From assembly GCA_024235675.1 (NCBI GenBank), contig JACKLZ010000002.1, positions 742,001 to 806,000 on the forward strand: a DNA stretch of 64,000 bases. Direction: 5' to 3'. Position numbers and translations under genes: made by a program. Within the stretch, counting starts at the first letter, position 1. Each line of letters opens with the position of its first letter. A model generated the notes under the pieces. That model saw only the letters and a program-made list of their open reading frames with translations, had not been told where the DNA came from and ran no database searches. Of this stretch, positions 52,194 through 61,148 are shown piece by piece. Origin of the DNA: Zoogloeaceae bacterium (GTDB taxonomy: Bacteria > Pseudomonadota > Gammaproteobacteria > Burkholderiales > Rhodocyclaceae).

Positions 52194-52261
52194 GATCTCG
52201 GTGCGCCGCGATGGAAGCGAAAAAGTTTAGCACGCGGGGCGGCACGCGCCCCGGACTCAGA

Positions 52262-53419
52262 TCAAAGCGCCACCAGGCGCTCGCAGGCGGCGTCGAGTGT
52301 ATCGTCGTGCTTGGCGAAGCAGAAGCGCACCACGCCCTCATCCTCGGCGGCGGCCGAAAACGCCGACACCGGAATGGCCGCCACTTTCTTGTCGCGGGTC
52401 AGCCACTCCACAAAGGCCATGTCGGACTCGTCGCGAATCGCGCGGTAGCGCGCCAGCTGAAAATACGTGCCCGAACACGGCAGCAGCTCGAAGCGCGACG
52501 CGGCCATGGCGGCGCGGAAACGATCACGCTTGGCCTGATAGAAGGCCGCCAGACCGAGGTGGCGCGAAGCGTCGGCCATGTAGTCGGCCAGCGCGTACTG
52601 CATCGGCGTGTTTACCGTAAACACATTGAACTGATGCACCTTGCGAAACTCAGCCATCAGCGCCGCCGGCGCCACCACATAGCCGATCTTCCAGCCGGTG
52701 ATGTGATAGGTCTTGCCAAAGCTCGAGACGATCACGCTGCGCTCGGCCAGCGCCGGGTGACGCGCGCAGCTCTCGTGCTGGTGGCCGTCGAAGATGATGT
52801 GCTCGTACACCTCGTCGGACACGATCACGATGTCGGTGCCGCGCACCAGCTCGGCCAGGCGCGCCATGTCCTCGGCCGACCACACGCTGCCGGTCGGGTT
52901 GTGCGGGCTGTTGATCATGATCATGCGGGTGCGCGGCGTGATGCGCGCGGCCACCGCCGCCCAGTCGGGCCGGTAGTCCGGCGCGTGTAGCGCCATGCGC
53001 ACCACCCGGCCGCCCTGCAGCTCAATGGCCGGCGCGTAGGAGTCGTAGCCCGGCTCGAAGATGATCACCTCGTCGCCCGGATGCACCAGCGCGGCCACGG
53101 CGGTGAACAAGCCCTGGGTGGCGCCGGCGGTCACAGTCACCTCGGTGTCCGCATCGTAAGTCGTGCCGTACAGATCGGCCACCTTCGCCGCAATCGCCTC
53201 GCGCAGCACGGCCACACCAGCCATCGGCGGGTACTGGTTGTAGCCCTCGCGCATCCAGTGCGACACCCGGTCGAACAACACTGGCTCGGCATTGAAGTCC
53301 GGAAAGCCCTGCGACAGATTGATCGCCCCGGCCTCGGCCGCCATGCGCGACATCACGGTAAAGATGGTGGTGCCAACCTTCGGCAGGCGGGACGAAACGG
53401 CAACAGCGCAATCGGGCAT
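52262..53419 (-). CDS. Methionine aminotransferase (YbdL-like, PLP-dependent)
   Basis: A 385-residue class I aminotransferase of the YbdL/glutamine transaminase K group: AINLSQGFPDFNAEPVLFDR, AGATQGLFTAVAALVHPGDE, INSPHNPTG, IVSDEVYEHIIFDG and the Schiff-base Lys in VSSFGKTYHITGWKIGYV. YbdL prefers methionine and 4-methylthio-2-oxobutanoate, the last step of methionine salvage. It is divergent to mtnA, the first isomerase of that pathway, which supports the assignment. An 89-base intergenic region separates the two. Confidence 0.85.
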   Translation of the reverse strand: MPDCAVAVSSRLPKVGTTIFTVMSRMAAEAGAINLSQGFPDFNAEPVLFDRVSHWMREGYNQYPPMAGVAVLREAIAAKVADLYGTTYDADTEVTVTAGATQGLFTAVAALVHPGDEVIIFEPGYDSYAPAIELQGGRVVRMALHAPDYRPDWAAVAARITPRTRMIMINSPHNPTGSVWSAEDMARLAELVRGTDIVIVSDEVYEHIIFDGHQHESCARHPALAERSVIVSSFGKTYHITGWKIGYVVAPAALMAEFRKVHQFNVFTVNTPMQYALADYMADASRHLGLAAFYQAKRDRFRAAMAASRFELLPCSGTYFQLARYRAIRDESDMAFVEWLTRDKKVAAIPVSAFSAAAEDEGVVRFCFAKHDDTLDAACERLVAL

Positions 53420-53508
53420 GACAATCCAGGCAGCAAAGGCAAAAGCCGATTCTCGCAGAGCCGATCAAGCGCGCCAAGCGAAGCGGCCACAGCGATACAA
53501 TGGCGACC

Positions 53509-54567
53509 ATGAGTGTTCCCATCCCCGCCCCCACCCTGATCCGCGACGGCGCCCGCGTGCGCATCCTCGATCAGACCGCCCTGCCCCATCACCGCGTCAC
53601 GCTGGCACTCGAGAGCCTGGACGCCGTCGCCCATGCGATCCGCGCCATGCAGGTGCGCGGCGCACCGCTGATCGGCGCCACCGCCGCCTGCGGTGTGGCG
53701 CTGGCGCTGCAAACGGCGGCGGACGACGCGACGCTGGAGCACGCCCTGACCCTGCTCGGCGCCACCCGGCCGACCGCGGTCAATCTGCACTGGGCGCTTG
53801 ATCGTATGGCGCGCGTGCTGCGCCCACTGCCGCCCGAGGCGCGCCTGGCCGCCGCCGAACGCGAAGCCGACGCCATCATCGCCGAAGACATCGCCACCAA
53901 TGCCGCCATCGGCCAGCATGGCCTGGCGCTGATCGCCGACATCGCCGCGCGCCGCCCCGGCCCGGTGCGCGTCATGACCCATTGCAACGCCGGCTGGCTG
54001 GCCACGCTCGGCCACGGCACGGCGCTGTCGCCGGTGTATGCCGCGCAGGCGGCGGGCATCGACGTCGCGGTGTGGGTCAGCGAAACCCGGCCGCGCAACC
54101 AGGGCCTGCTCACCGCCTGGGAGCTGCGCGAGTCCGGCGTCGCCCATCGCCTCATTGCCGACAATGCCGCCGGCCTGCTGATGATGCGCGGCGAGGTCGA
54201 CCTGGTCATCACCGGCGCCGATCGTGTGGCGGCCAATGGCGACACCGCCAACAAGGTCGGCACCTATCTCAAGGCGCTGGCGGCGGCCGACAACGGTGTG
54301 CCTTTCTATATTGCGGCGCCCTGCTCGACCATCGACTTCGCCTGCCCCAACGGCGCGGCCATCCCGATCGAAGACCGCGATGGCGACGAAGTCCGCGTGC
54401 TGCATGGCCGCGACACCATCGGCGCCACGGCGCAGCTGCGCATCGCCTCGGCCGACACCGCCATCGGCAACCCGGCCTTCGACGTCACGCCGGCGGCGCG
54501 CATCACCGCCATCATCACCGAGCACGGGGTCGTCGCACCCGGCGCACTGGGCACGCTCGCACCATGA
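53509..54567 (+). CDS. mtnA: S-methyl-5-thioribose-1-phosphate isomerase
   Basis: A 352-residue enzyme converting methylthioribose-1-phosphate (or 5-deoxyribose-1-phosphate) to the ribulose form in salvage of 5'-methylthioadenosine. Catalytic residues are visible as the Cys in THCNAGWLAT and the Asp in ITGADRVAANGDTANKVGT; AMQVRGAPLIGATAA and the C-terminal FDVTPAARITAIITEHGVV are typical. The ATG at 53509 is preferred; one at 53500 is also possible. It overlaps the aldolase gene (ATGA). Confidence 0.94.
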   Translation: MSVPIPAPTLIRDGARVRILDQTALPHHRVTLALESLDAVAHAIRAMQVRGAPLIGATAACGVALALQTAADDATLEHALTLLGATRPTAVNLHWALDRMARVLRPLPPEARLAAAEREADAIIAEDIATNAAIGQHGLALIADIAARRPGPVRVMTHCNAGWLATLGHGTALSPVYAAQAAGIDVAVWVSETRPRNQGLLTAWELRESGVAHRLIADNAAGLLMMRGEVDLVITGADRVAANGDTANKVGTYLKALAAADNGVPFYIAAPCSTIDFACPNGAAIPIEDRDGDEVRVLHGRDTIGATAQLRIASADTAIGNPAFDVTPAARITAIITEHGVVAPGALGTLAP

Positions 54568-55238
54568 ACCCGCTCGCCAAGGCCCTGCTCGATGTCGCCC
54601 GCGGCATGACCGCCGCCCGCCTGTCCGTCGGCACCGCCGGCAATGTCAGCGTGCGCGATGACGCCAGCGAGGCCGGCGACTTCTGGGTCACCCCTTCCGG
54701 CATGGTGCCCGAGCGCTGCGAAGCCGCCGACATGACCCACGTGGCCAGCGACGGCAGCGCCCGCGGCCGGCGCGCGCCCTCCAGCGAGTGGCGCCTGCAC
54801 CGCGACGTGTACGCCGCCCGGCCCGAGGTCGGCGCCATCCTCCACGCCCACGCGCCCTTCGCCACTGCGCTGGCCTGCCACCGTACCGACGTGCCGGCCT
54901 TTCATTACATGGTGGCGCGCTTTGGCGGCGACAGCGTGCGCTGCGGCAGCTATGCCAGCTTCGGCACCCAGGCGCTGTCCGACGCCACCGTCAAAGCCCT
55001 CGAAAACCGCAGCGCTGCGCTGATGGCCAACCACGGCATGATCGTGCTGGCGCCCGACCTCGACACCTTGCTCGACCGCGCCATCGAACTTGAAATGCTC
55101 TGCGAGCACTACTGGCGCGCGCGCAGCCTCGGCGAGCCGCCCCACCTCGACGAGGCCCAGATGCGCGAGGCGCTGGTGCAGTTCCGCTGGTATGGCCGCC
55201 CGCGCCCGCTCGACGCCGACCCGGAGACTCCCCAATGA
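54564..55238 (+). CDS. Class II aldolase, FucA-type, probable methylthioribulose-1-phosphate aldolase
   Basis: A 224-residue zinc aldolase. The metal site of fuculose-phosphate aldolase is complete: SSEWRLHRDVY (Glu), GAILHAHAPFATALA (two His) and ALMANHGMIVL (third His). With mtnA immediately upstream and overlapping, the likely substrate is 5-methylthioribulose-1-phosphate (or 5-deoxyribulose-1-phosphate), split to DHAP and an aldehyde, as described for the DHAP shunt (MtnK or MtnP, MtnA, Ald2). The dehydratase MtnB belongs to the same superfamily and is the alternative, but the residues around the metal look FucA-like. Confidence 0.75.
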   Translation: MNPLAKALLDVARGMTAARLSVGTAGNVSVRDDASEAGDFWVTPSGMVPERCEAADMTHVASDGSARGRRAPSSEWRLHRDVYAARPEVGAILHAHAPFATALACHRTDVPAFHYMVARFGGDSVRCGSYASFGTQALSDATVKALENRSAALMANHGMIVLAPDLDTLLDRAIELEMLCEHYWRARSLGEPPHLDEAQMREALVQFRWYGRPRPLDADPETPQ

Positions 55239-55555
55239 GCGCCCCCCTCGACGAAACCGCCGTGCGCGAAGCCCTCAAGCAGGTCATCGACCCGGAGGTC
55301 GGCATGAACATCGTCGACCTCGGCCTGATCTACACCGTCGCGCTCACCGACGCGCAGATCACCGTCGACATGACCATGACCAGCCCCGCCTGCCCGATGG
55401 GCCAGATGATCATGGACGAGGTCGAAGCCGCGCTGCACCGCCTCGCCCCCGACATGACGCACACCGTCGAGCTGGTCTGGCAACCCGAGTGGACGCCCGC
55501 CATGATGAGCGACACCGCCAAAGCCCACTTCGGCTGGCAAGCCGGCGATGTCTGA
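55235..55555 (+). CDS. MIP18/DUF59-family metal-sulfur cluster assembly factor
   Basis: A 106-residue protein of the DUF59 (MIP18, PaaD/SufT-like) family: ALKQVIDPEVGMNIVDLGLI, then TMTSPACPMGQMIMDEV with the conserved Cys, and LVWQPEWTPAMMSD. Such proteins help mature iron-sulfur clusters. In denitrifiers they recur beside NnrS-type genes, as here, where the next gene overlaps by eight bases. It overlaps the aldolase gene by four bases, so all four genes form one operon. Confidence 0.88.
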   Translation: MSAPLDETAVREALKQVIDPEVGMNIVDLGLIYTVALTDAQITVDMTMTSPACPMGQMIMDEVEAALHRLAPDMTHTVELVWQPEWTPAMMSDTAKAHFGWQAGDV

Positions 55556-56621
55556 TCTGCCCCCCTGGCAGCGCGCCCCGCTGCTGGTACTCGGCTTTGC
55601 CGGGCTGATCACCGGCGTGCTCGCCGGCCTGTGGCGACTGGCCTGGCCGACGCCCGACTTCGTCGCCGGAGCGCCCCACGGCGCATTGATGATGTGCGCC
55701 TTCTTCGGCACCCTCATTGCGCTCGAACGCGCCGTCGCCGTCGGCCAGCGCTGGGCCTACCTCGGCCCGCTGGGCGGAGGCATCGGCAGCGCCGTGTTGA
55801 TCGCCGGCATCACGCCCGCCCTCGCCATGCCGTTTTTCATCGCCGGCGGCGTCGTGCTGGTGCTCGCCTCGCTGCACGCCCAGCGCAAGGCACCCGCCTT
55901 GCACGCTCGCGTCCTCACGCTCGGCGCGGCCGCCTGGCTGGTCGGCGTGCTGGTGTGGGCGCTCACCGGTGCGGTCGACCTGGCGCTGTGGTGGTGGGCC
56001 GCCTTCCTGATCGTCACCATCGCCGGCGAGCGCCTGGAGCTGTCGCGCCTGATGCGGGTGAGCCCGCGCATGCAGCAGATCTTCATCGGTCTGATCGCGC
56101 TGCTGATTGCCGGCGCCTCGCTCGCCGCGCTACCCATCGGCCCACGCCTGTTCGGCCTCGGCGCCATCGGCCTGGCCATCTGGCTGCTCAAACAAGACGT
56201 CGCCCGCCGCACGGTCAAGACCACCGGCCTCACGCGTTATATCGCCGTGTGTCTGCTCTCCGGCTATCTGTGGCTGGCCATCGGCGGCGCCATGCTGGCG
56301 ATCTTTGCGCCCGCCGCCGGCGACATCGGCTGGGACACCACCGTACACAGCCTGATGGTCGGCTTTGTATTTGCCATGGTGTTTGGCCACGCGCCCATCA
56401 TTCTGCCGGCGGTGCTGCGCGTTCGATTGCCATATCACCCCGGTTTTTATGTACCCTTGGCCCTACTGCACCTGAGTCTCGCCACTCGCGTGACGGGTGA
56501 CCTGTTCGAAAGCTACGGGCTACGCGCGTATGGCGCCCTCGGCAACGCGCTTGCCATCGGCATGTTTCTCTTGCTGATGATGACCGCCGTCATTGCAGCC
56601 CAGGGCGCAAAACGCCCATGA
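55548..56621 (+). CDS. NnrS-like multi-span membrane protein
   Basis: A 357-residue membrane protein with about twelve helices. The C-terminal half (HSLMVGFVFAMVFGHAPIIL, then PAVLRVRLPYHPGFYVPLAL) with its conserved His residues resembles the NnrS family, haem- and copper-associated proteins expressed with nitrite and nitric oxide reductases. The identification rests on this pattern alone. The overlap with the DUF59 gene and the separation by 33 bases from the next gene mark it as the end of the mtnA operon. Confidence 0.6.
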   Translation: MSDLPPWQRAPLLVLGFAGLITGVLAGLWRLAWPTPDFVAGAPHGALMMCAFFGTLIALERAVAVGQRWAYLGPLGGGIGSAVLIAGITPALAMPFFIAGGVVLVLASLHAQRKAPALHARVLTLGAAAWLVGVLVWALTGAVDLALWWWAAFLIVTIAGERLELSRLMRVSPRMQQIFIGLIALLIAGASLAALPIGPRLFGLGAIGLAIWLLKQDVARRTVKTTGLTRYIAVCLLSGYLWLAIGGAMLAIFAPAAGDIGWDTTVHSLMVGFVFAMVFGHAPIILPAVLRVRLPYHPGFYVPLALLHLSLATRVTGDLFESYGLRAYGALGNALAIGMFLLLMMTAVIAAQGAKRP

Positions 56622-56654
56622 ACACCGTATTGCCGCCCGATCCGGCGGCGCACA

Positions 56655-59441
56655 ATGGAAGCCGCATCGCATGAATTCGCGACGCGCACGATGCGCGTGA
56701 TCCGCCCCCTTCGCCGACTCATCAAGCACTTCGGCCTCGCCCTGCTGTTGGCCGGGGTGCTGGCCGCGGCCACCGAGGCCGTCTACAAGAATGCGCTCGA
56801 CGCGCAACGCGACCGGGTGTACGCCGAGTTTCAGCTCGCCGCCGGTCAACACATCGGCACCTTGCGCAAACGGGTCGAAGCCGTGCTCGACCTGCAACGC
56901 CTGCTGGGCGACCACGTCGATGTTGCCGGCGCCGGCAGCGCGAAAGACTTCGAACAGATCAGCAGCTCACTGATGCGGGTGCACACCTTCATCAAAGCCA
57001 TCGCGCTGGCCGACGTTGACGACAGCGTGACGCCGCCCCTGCGCTTCCCCGCACGCCATGTCGCCACCCACGCCCCCTGGCCCAAGCCTGGCACCGATCT
57101 GGCCATGGAAGGTCTGCAGGCCCAGGAAGCCGTGCAAGCCGCGCTGCGCACCGGCGCGATCATCGCCACGCCCCTGCTCAGCCCCGAAGCCGAAAACGGC
57201 GAAGGCATTCGCCTGTTCTCTACCGCCGGCAAGCATTTGCTCGGCCTGTACATGCACCTGAGCGAACTGGCACAGAGCACCCTCTGGGCCGGCATGGACC
57301 CCGACGCCCGCAACATGGCCTTCACCATTCTGGACACCACCACCGACCCGCGCACCGCCCCCGAGGTCTACCGCGACACGATCGGCGACAACTTCGAAAC
57401 CGCCTACGTCGAAGTCATCGAATTTGCCGCCCGGCGCTGGCTCATCATCGCCACCCCGACCCCGAATCACTTCGAACTGGCGCCCTCCGCCGCAATCGAA
57501 CGCCAGCGCGCCACCGGCTGGGCCATCACCCTGCTGGCGGCATTGCTGGTCGCCTTCCTGCAAACCCGCAACGCCGTCATCCGCGAGCGCGTGCGCAGCA
57601 GCACCGCCGAGCTGGCCACCACCAACCGTATCCTGGCCGACACCAACGCCACCTTGCAGGCCGAGGTCGCGCAGCGCACCGCCTCCGAAGCCGCGCTACG
57701 CACCAGCACCACGCTGCAACAGGCCATTTTGCACAGCGCCGAATACGCCATCGTCCTCACCGACACCGACGGCATTGTCCGGGTCTTCAACCCCGCGGCT
57801 GAAAAAATGCTCGGCTGCGCCGCCGACCTGGTGGTCGACAAACGCACGCCGATCGACTTCATCAACACCGCCGCCCTGGCGCGCATGCAAAACGCCACCG
57901 GCAAACGCGGCTATGCCGCCGTACTCGAAACCGCCCGCGGCCTGTCCTCAAACGAACCGGTCGAGCTGGAACTCACCCGCGCCGATGGCCAGAACGTGCC
58001 CGCCGCCGTATCCGTTTCCCCGCTGATTGACGCGCAAGATGGTCGAATCACCGGTTATCTGGCCATCGCCTCCGACATCACCCACCGCAAGGCCGCCGAG
58101 ACCCGCATCCTGCATCTGGCGCATTTCGACCCGCTCACCGAACTGCCCAACCGCAGCCTGCTCGGCGTCCGGCTCGAAGCCGCCCTCGAAGCCGCCAATC
58201 GCTTCGAACAGTCGCTGGGCGTCCTCTTTCTCGATCTCGACCGCTTCAAGAACGTCAACGACTCCCTCGGTCACCAGGCCGGCGACGCGCTGCTCAAAGC
58301 CGTCTCCGGCCGCTTCCAGCACTGTGTGCGCGAACAGGACACGGTCGCGCGCATGGGCGGCGACGAATTCATCGTCGTGCTGCCCGAGCTCGAAAGCCGC
58401 CAGCACGCCGCCGAAGTCGCCGAGCGCATCGCCGAAGCCCTGGGCGCCCCCTTCGACGTCAAAGGCCACCGCCTCACCGTCACCCCCAGCATCGGCATCG
58501 CCATCTACCCTGACGACGGCAGCACCGCCGACACCCTCATTCAACACGCCGACGCCGCCATGTACCACGCCAAGGACGCCGGCCGGAACAACTACCAGTT
58601 CTACGAGTCGCGCCTGTCCACGCTCGTTTCCACCCGGCTCACCCTCGAAAACCGCCTGCGCCGCGCACTCGAGCGCCAGGAGTTCGAGCTCTACTACCAG
58701 CCGCAGGTCGACATCGCATCGGGCGATTTCATCGGCGTCGAAGCCATGCTGCGCTGGAACGACCCCGACGAAGGCCCGGTCGAGCCCGACGTCTTCATCC
58801 CTGTCGCCGAAGACAGCGGCCTGATCGTGCCCATCGGCGCCTGGGTGCTGCGCACCGCCTGCGCCCAGGCCCAGGCCTGGCGCAGCAAGCACCTCATCGA
58901 CGTGCCCATGGCCGTCAACCTCTCGGCCCGCCAGTTCGACGAAGCCAGCCTGCTCGACACCGTCGCCGAAGCCCTCAAGGACACCGGCCTGCCGCCCAGC
59001 CACCTTGAACTCGAACTGACCGAATCGCTGATCATGCGCAACCCCGAGCTCACCGCCGACGTGCTCGACGGCGCCAAGCGCCTCGGTGTGATGATCGGCG
59101 TTGACGACTTCGGCACCGGCTACTCCAGCCTCGCCTACCTCAAGCGTTTCCCCATCGACCGGCTCAAGATCGACCGTTCCTTCATCGCCGACATCGAAAC
59201 CGAACCCGACGACGCCGCCATCGCCGAAACCATCATCGCCATGGCCCACACCCTGCGCATTCAGGTCCTCGCCGAAGGCGTCGAAACCGCCGGCCAGCTG
59301 CGCATGCTGCGCGGCTGGGCCTGCGACGCCTACCAGGGCTACCTGTGCAGCCGGCCGCTGCCAGCAGAGGATATGAACGCGCTGCTCAAAGGGCTGCGCG
59401 CGGCGCGGCTGTATGGATTGCCGGAGATGGGGAGTGGATGA
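56655..59441 (+). CDS. Membrane sensor with PAS, GGDEF and EAL domains (c-di-GMP turnover)
   Basis: A 928-residue protein: membrane helix (about 25-43), periplasmic CHASE-like sensor (about 45-275), second helix (about 285-303), coiled coil, PAS/PAC (about 350-475), GGDEF with an intact active site (RMGGDEFIVV) and EAL. The EAL motif itself reads VEAMLRW, Met for Leu; the other catalytic motifs (NLSARQF, LELELTESLIM, GVDDFGTGYSSL, EGVET) are intact. Both cyclase and phosphodiesterase activity are plausible. The start may be 56655 or the ATG at 56691; neither has a clear ribosome-binding site. Confidence 0.92.
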   Translation: MEAASHEFATRTMRVIRPLRRLIKHFGLALLLAGVLAAATEAVYKNALDAQRDRVYAEFQLAAGQHIGTLRKRVEAVLDLQRLLGDHVDVAGAGSAKDFEQISSSLMRVHTFIKAIALADVDDSVTPPLRFPARHVATHAPWPKPGTDLAMEGLQAQEAVQAALRTGAIIATPLLSPEAENGEGIRLFSTAGKHLLGLYMHLSELAQSTLWAGMDPDARNMAFTILDTTTDPRTAPEVYRDTIGDNFETAYVEVIEFAARRWLIIATPTPNHFELAPSAAIERQRATGWAITLLAALLVAFLQTRNAVIRERVRSSTAELATTNRILADTNATLQAEVAQRTASEAALRTSTTLQQAILHSAEYAIVLTDTDGIVRVFNPAAEKMLGCAADLVVDKRTPIDFINTAALARMQNATGKRGYAAVLETARGLSSNEPVELELTRADGQNVPAAVSVSPLIDAQDGRITGYLAIASDITHRKAAETRILHLAHFDPLTELPNRSLLGVRLEAALEAANRFEQSLGVLFLDLDRFKNVNDSLGHQAGDALLKAVSGRFQHCVREQDTVARMGGDEFIVVLPELESRQHAAEVAERIAEALGAPFDVKGHRLTVTPSIGIAIYPDDGSTADTLIQHADAAMYHAKDAGRNNYQFYESRLSTLVSTRLTLENRLRRALERQEFELYYQPQVDIASGDFIGVEAMLRWNDPDEGPVEPDVFIPVAEDSGLIVPIGAWVLRTACAQAQAWRSKHLIDVPMAVNLSARQFDEASLLDTVAEALKDTGLPPSHLELELTESLIMRNPELTADVLDGAKRLGVMIGVDDFGTGYSSLAYLKRFPIDRLKIDRSFIADIETEPDDAAIAETIIAMAHTLRIQVLAEGVETAGQLRMLRGWACDAYQGYLCSRPLPAEDMNALLKGLRAARLYGLPEMGSG

Positions 59442-59544
59442 AACAATGCCGGCCGGCGCGCATCACGGGCGCCAACGCGTCATGGCGCGGCTGGCGTAGG
59501 CCGGGCGTGCCGTAACCAACACAACGGTTGCGGTAATTTCGTAG

Positions 59545-59566
59545 GGTGGCCGGCTTGCCGCCCACC
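59545..59566. repeat. REP-like palindrome, copy 1
   Basis: GGTGGCCGGC, TT, GCCGCCCACC: a 22-base hairpin element with one mismatch, preceded by TTTCGTAG. A near-identical copy in the same orientation, also preceded by TTTCGTA, lies at 61362-61383. Confidence 0.7.
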
Positions 59567-59592
59567 AGGCAGCGTTTGTCGTCCGGCACAAT

Positions 59593-59614
59593 GGTGGGTG
59601 GCAAGCCACCCACC
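59593..59614. repeat. REP-like palindrome, copy 2 (perfect)
   Basis: GGTGGGTGGC, AA, GCCACCCACC: perfect 10-base arms. It lies 26 bases after copy 1, in opposite orientation (its AA centre is the complement of TT), giving a REP doublet just left of the insertion sequence. Confidence 0.7.
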
Positions 59615-59723
59615 CTTCTATGAGCCTTCCGAAGTCAAGTCCTTTTCCTGCAGAGCAATCCCTCCGGTAGTGTTCTTGCATCATCATCGGTGCCATCGTT
59701 CGGCACGATCGATTCAAGCGCTC

Positions 59724-59887
59724 GGTCATCCTCGCGTGAGATTTGACGTCTCACCACCTTCTATCCGCCGCCCCCATGGGGGCTGGCCGAATCCTGCATG
59801 CGCGCTGCGCTCAGGGTGACCGCGACTGGAACGAGCCCCATCTACTATTGTCGGTTGCGCGGGCAACCAGGGTGGATAACGGGCTCG
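59724..59887 (-). ncRNA. Candidate bridge RNA of the IS1111-like element
   Basis: Downstream of the transposase gene, on its strand, two stem structures can be drawn. First: CGAGCCC (59887-59881) pairs with GGGCTCG (59838-59832), enclosing an internal loop and an inner hairpin GGTTGC-CCGC-GCAACC (59868-59853). Second: CGGTCA (59822-59817) pairs with TGACCG (59729-59724), enclosing a GC palindrome (59770-59783) and a hairpin (59736-59754). The second contains AGGATTCG (59795-59788), identical to the element's own end at 61133-61140. This fits a target loop followed by a donor loop, as in IS110 bridge RNAs; limits are approximate. Confidence 0.5.
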
Positions 59888-59943
59888 CTCACTTGAAGCT
59901 CTCGTGTTCGATGGTTCATCACCGATGCTTTGTCGGAGCGCCC

Positions 59944-61095
59944 TCAGGCGCTCTTGAGCGCCGCCCCCTCCGGCACCGTCCCGTCCTTCAGATACCGCCA
60001 CAGCGCGATCGCCAGGCGACGGGCCACGGCGACGATGGCGATACGCTTGGCCCGCTTGTTCCCGCCGCCGCCTGCCCAGCGCTGCGCGAACCACTTGGCC
60101 AAGGCGCTGCCGCTCTGGTAGCGCAGCCACATCCAGGCCATCTGAATGAGCAGCGCACGCACCCGCCGGTTGCCCTGCTTGCTGATACCCTGATCGACCC
60201 GACTATTCCCGCTGTCGTAGGGCTGAGGCACCAGACCGACGCAGGCGCCCACTTGGCGCCGGTTGCCGAAATTGCGCCAGAACAGCTCGAGCACCAGGCG
60301 CCGCGCGCCGACCGGGCCGACGCCCCTGAGCTGACCGAGCGCTTCCACGCGCCGCTGCGCCTCGGGCGACAGGCGCTCGGCCAGTGCCTGCTCCACACAC
60401 TTCAGTTGCGCCTCGACCTGCGCCAGACGCTCGCTCTCGCGCAGCAGACGCTCGTGCAACGGCTCGCTCAGCGCGCCTCCTTGATAGTCCTTGAGCTCAC
60501 CGCGCTTCAGTTGCGCGCCCACATCGCGCTCCAGATCGACCCAGCAACCGACCGTGCGCAGCAGCTTGCGGATCCGATCCCGGTGCTGGCCGATTTCCTT
60601 CTGCAACAGCCCACGCTCGCGCGCCCAGTGACGCTGCGCCTCGGCCGCCTCATCGGGCATCCGGATCACCCGCATGCGATCGTGCTCGCCGCGCAGCCAC
60701 CCCATCAGGCTCGACAACAGCCGCAGCACATCCAGCCGATCGGTCTTGGCCCGCCGCGCCTGCCGCTCGACCGGGATGCTCGCCGGATCGACCACACGCA
60801 CCGCGTAACCGCGCCCCTCGAGCGCCCGCGCAATCCAGAAGCCGTCCTGCCCCGCCTCGTAGATCACTTCCACCCACGCATCCTTGCCCAGCGCCCACTT
60901 GGCGCGCGTCTGTTCGATCAGCTCGATCGCTGCGCTCAGCCGGGCTCCGGCCACCTCCTGCTTGAGCGTATAGATCGACGCACGCTCACGCCGTCCGTCG
61001 TGTAGCCCCACCTTCCAACTCTTGCTCGACAACTCCAGCGCCACTGCCAGCATCTGATCGACACGCGTAACATCCATTTCCTGAGTCGGTTGCAT
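59944..61095 (-). CDS. IS110-family transposase (DEDD/RuvC-like plus Transposase_20 domain)
   Basis: A 383-residue recombinase. N-terminal DEDD domain: AVALELSSKSWKVGL, where Glu stands in for the usual first Asp; WVEVIYEAGQDGFW (Glu); and RRAKTDRLDVLRLL (two Asp). A coiled region (about 145-255) follows, then the C-terminal Tnp domain with LRGVGPVGARRLVLELF and GISKQGNRRVRALLIQMAW, which carries the catalytic Ser. AAGGAG six bases before the ATG at 61095 settles the start. Intact, so the element may be active. Confidence 0.95.
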   Translation of the reverse strand: MQPTQEMDVTRVDQMLAVALELSSKSWKVGLHDGRRERASIYTLKQEVAGARLSAAIELIEQTRAKWALGKDAWVEVIYEAGQDGFWIARALEGRGYAVRVVDPASIPVERQARRAKTDRLDVLRLLSSLMGWLRGEHDRMRVIRMPDEAAEAQRHWARERGLLQKEIGQHRDRIRKLLRTVGCWVDLERDVGAQLKRGELKDYQGGALSEPLHERLLRESERLAQVEAQLKCVEQALAERLSPEAQRRVEALGQLRGVGPVGARRLVLELFWRNFGNRRQVGACVGLVPQPYDSGNSRVDQGISKQGNRRVRALLIQMAWMWLRYQSGSALAKWFAQRWAGGGGNKRAKRIAIVAVARRLAIALWRYLKDGTVPEGAALKSA

Positions 61096-61148
61096 TTGCC
61101 TCTCCTTGAACGTGTTCTGGAAAACTCATTCTAGGATTCGCTCTGCAG

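Larger units (their letters stand above)
59648..61148 (-). mobile_element. IS110-family insertion sequence, IS1111-like, with subterminal inverted repeats
   Basis: About 1.5 kb. CTGCAGAGCAATCC (59648-59661) and GGATTCGCTCTGCAG (61134-61148) are inverted repeats with one extra base. Such repeats slightly inside the ends are the mark of the IS1111 branch of IS110. The single transposase gene is intact. The exact ends probably lie a few bases outside and no target duplication is expected in this family. The element sits between REP-like palindromes, a known preference of IS110-type elements. Confidence 0.8.
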
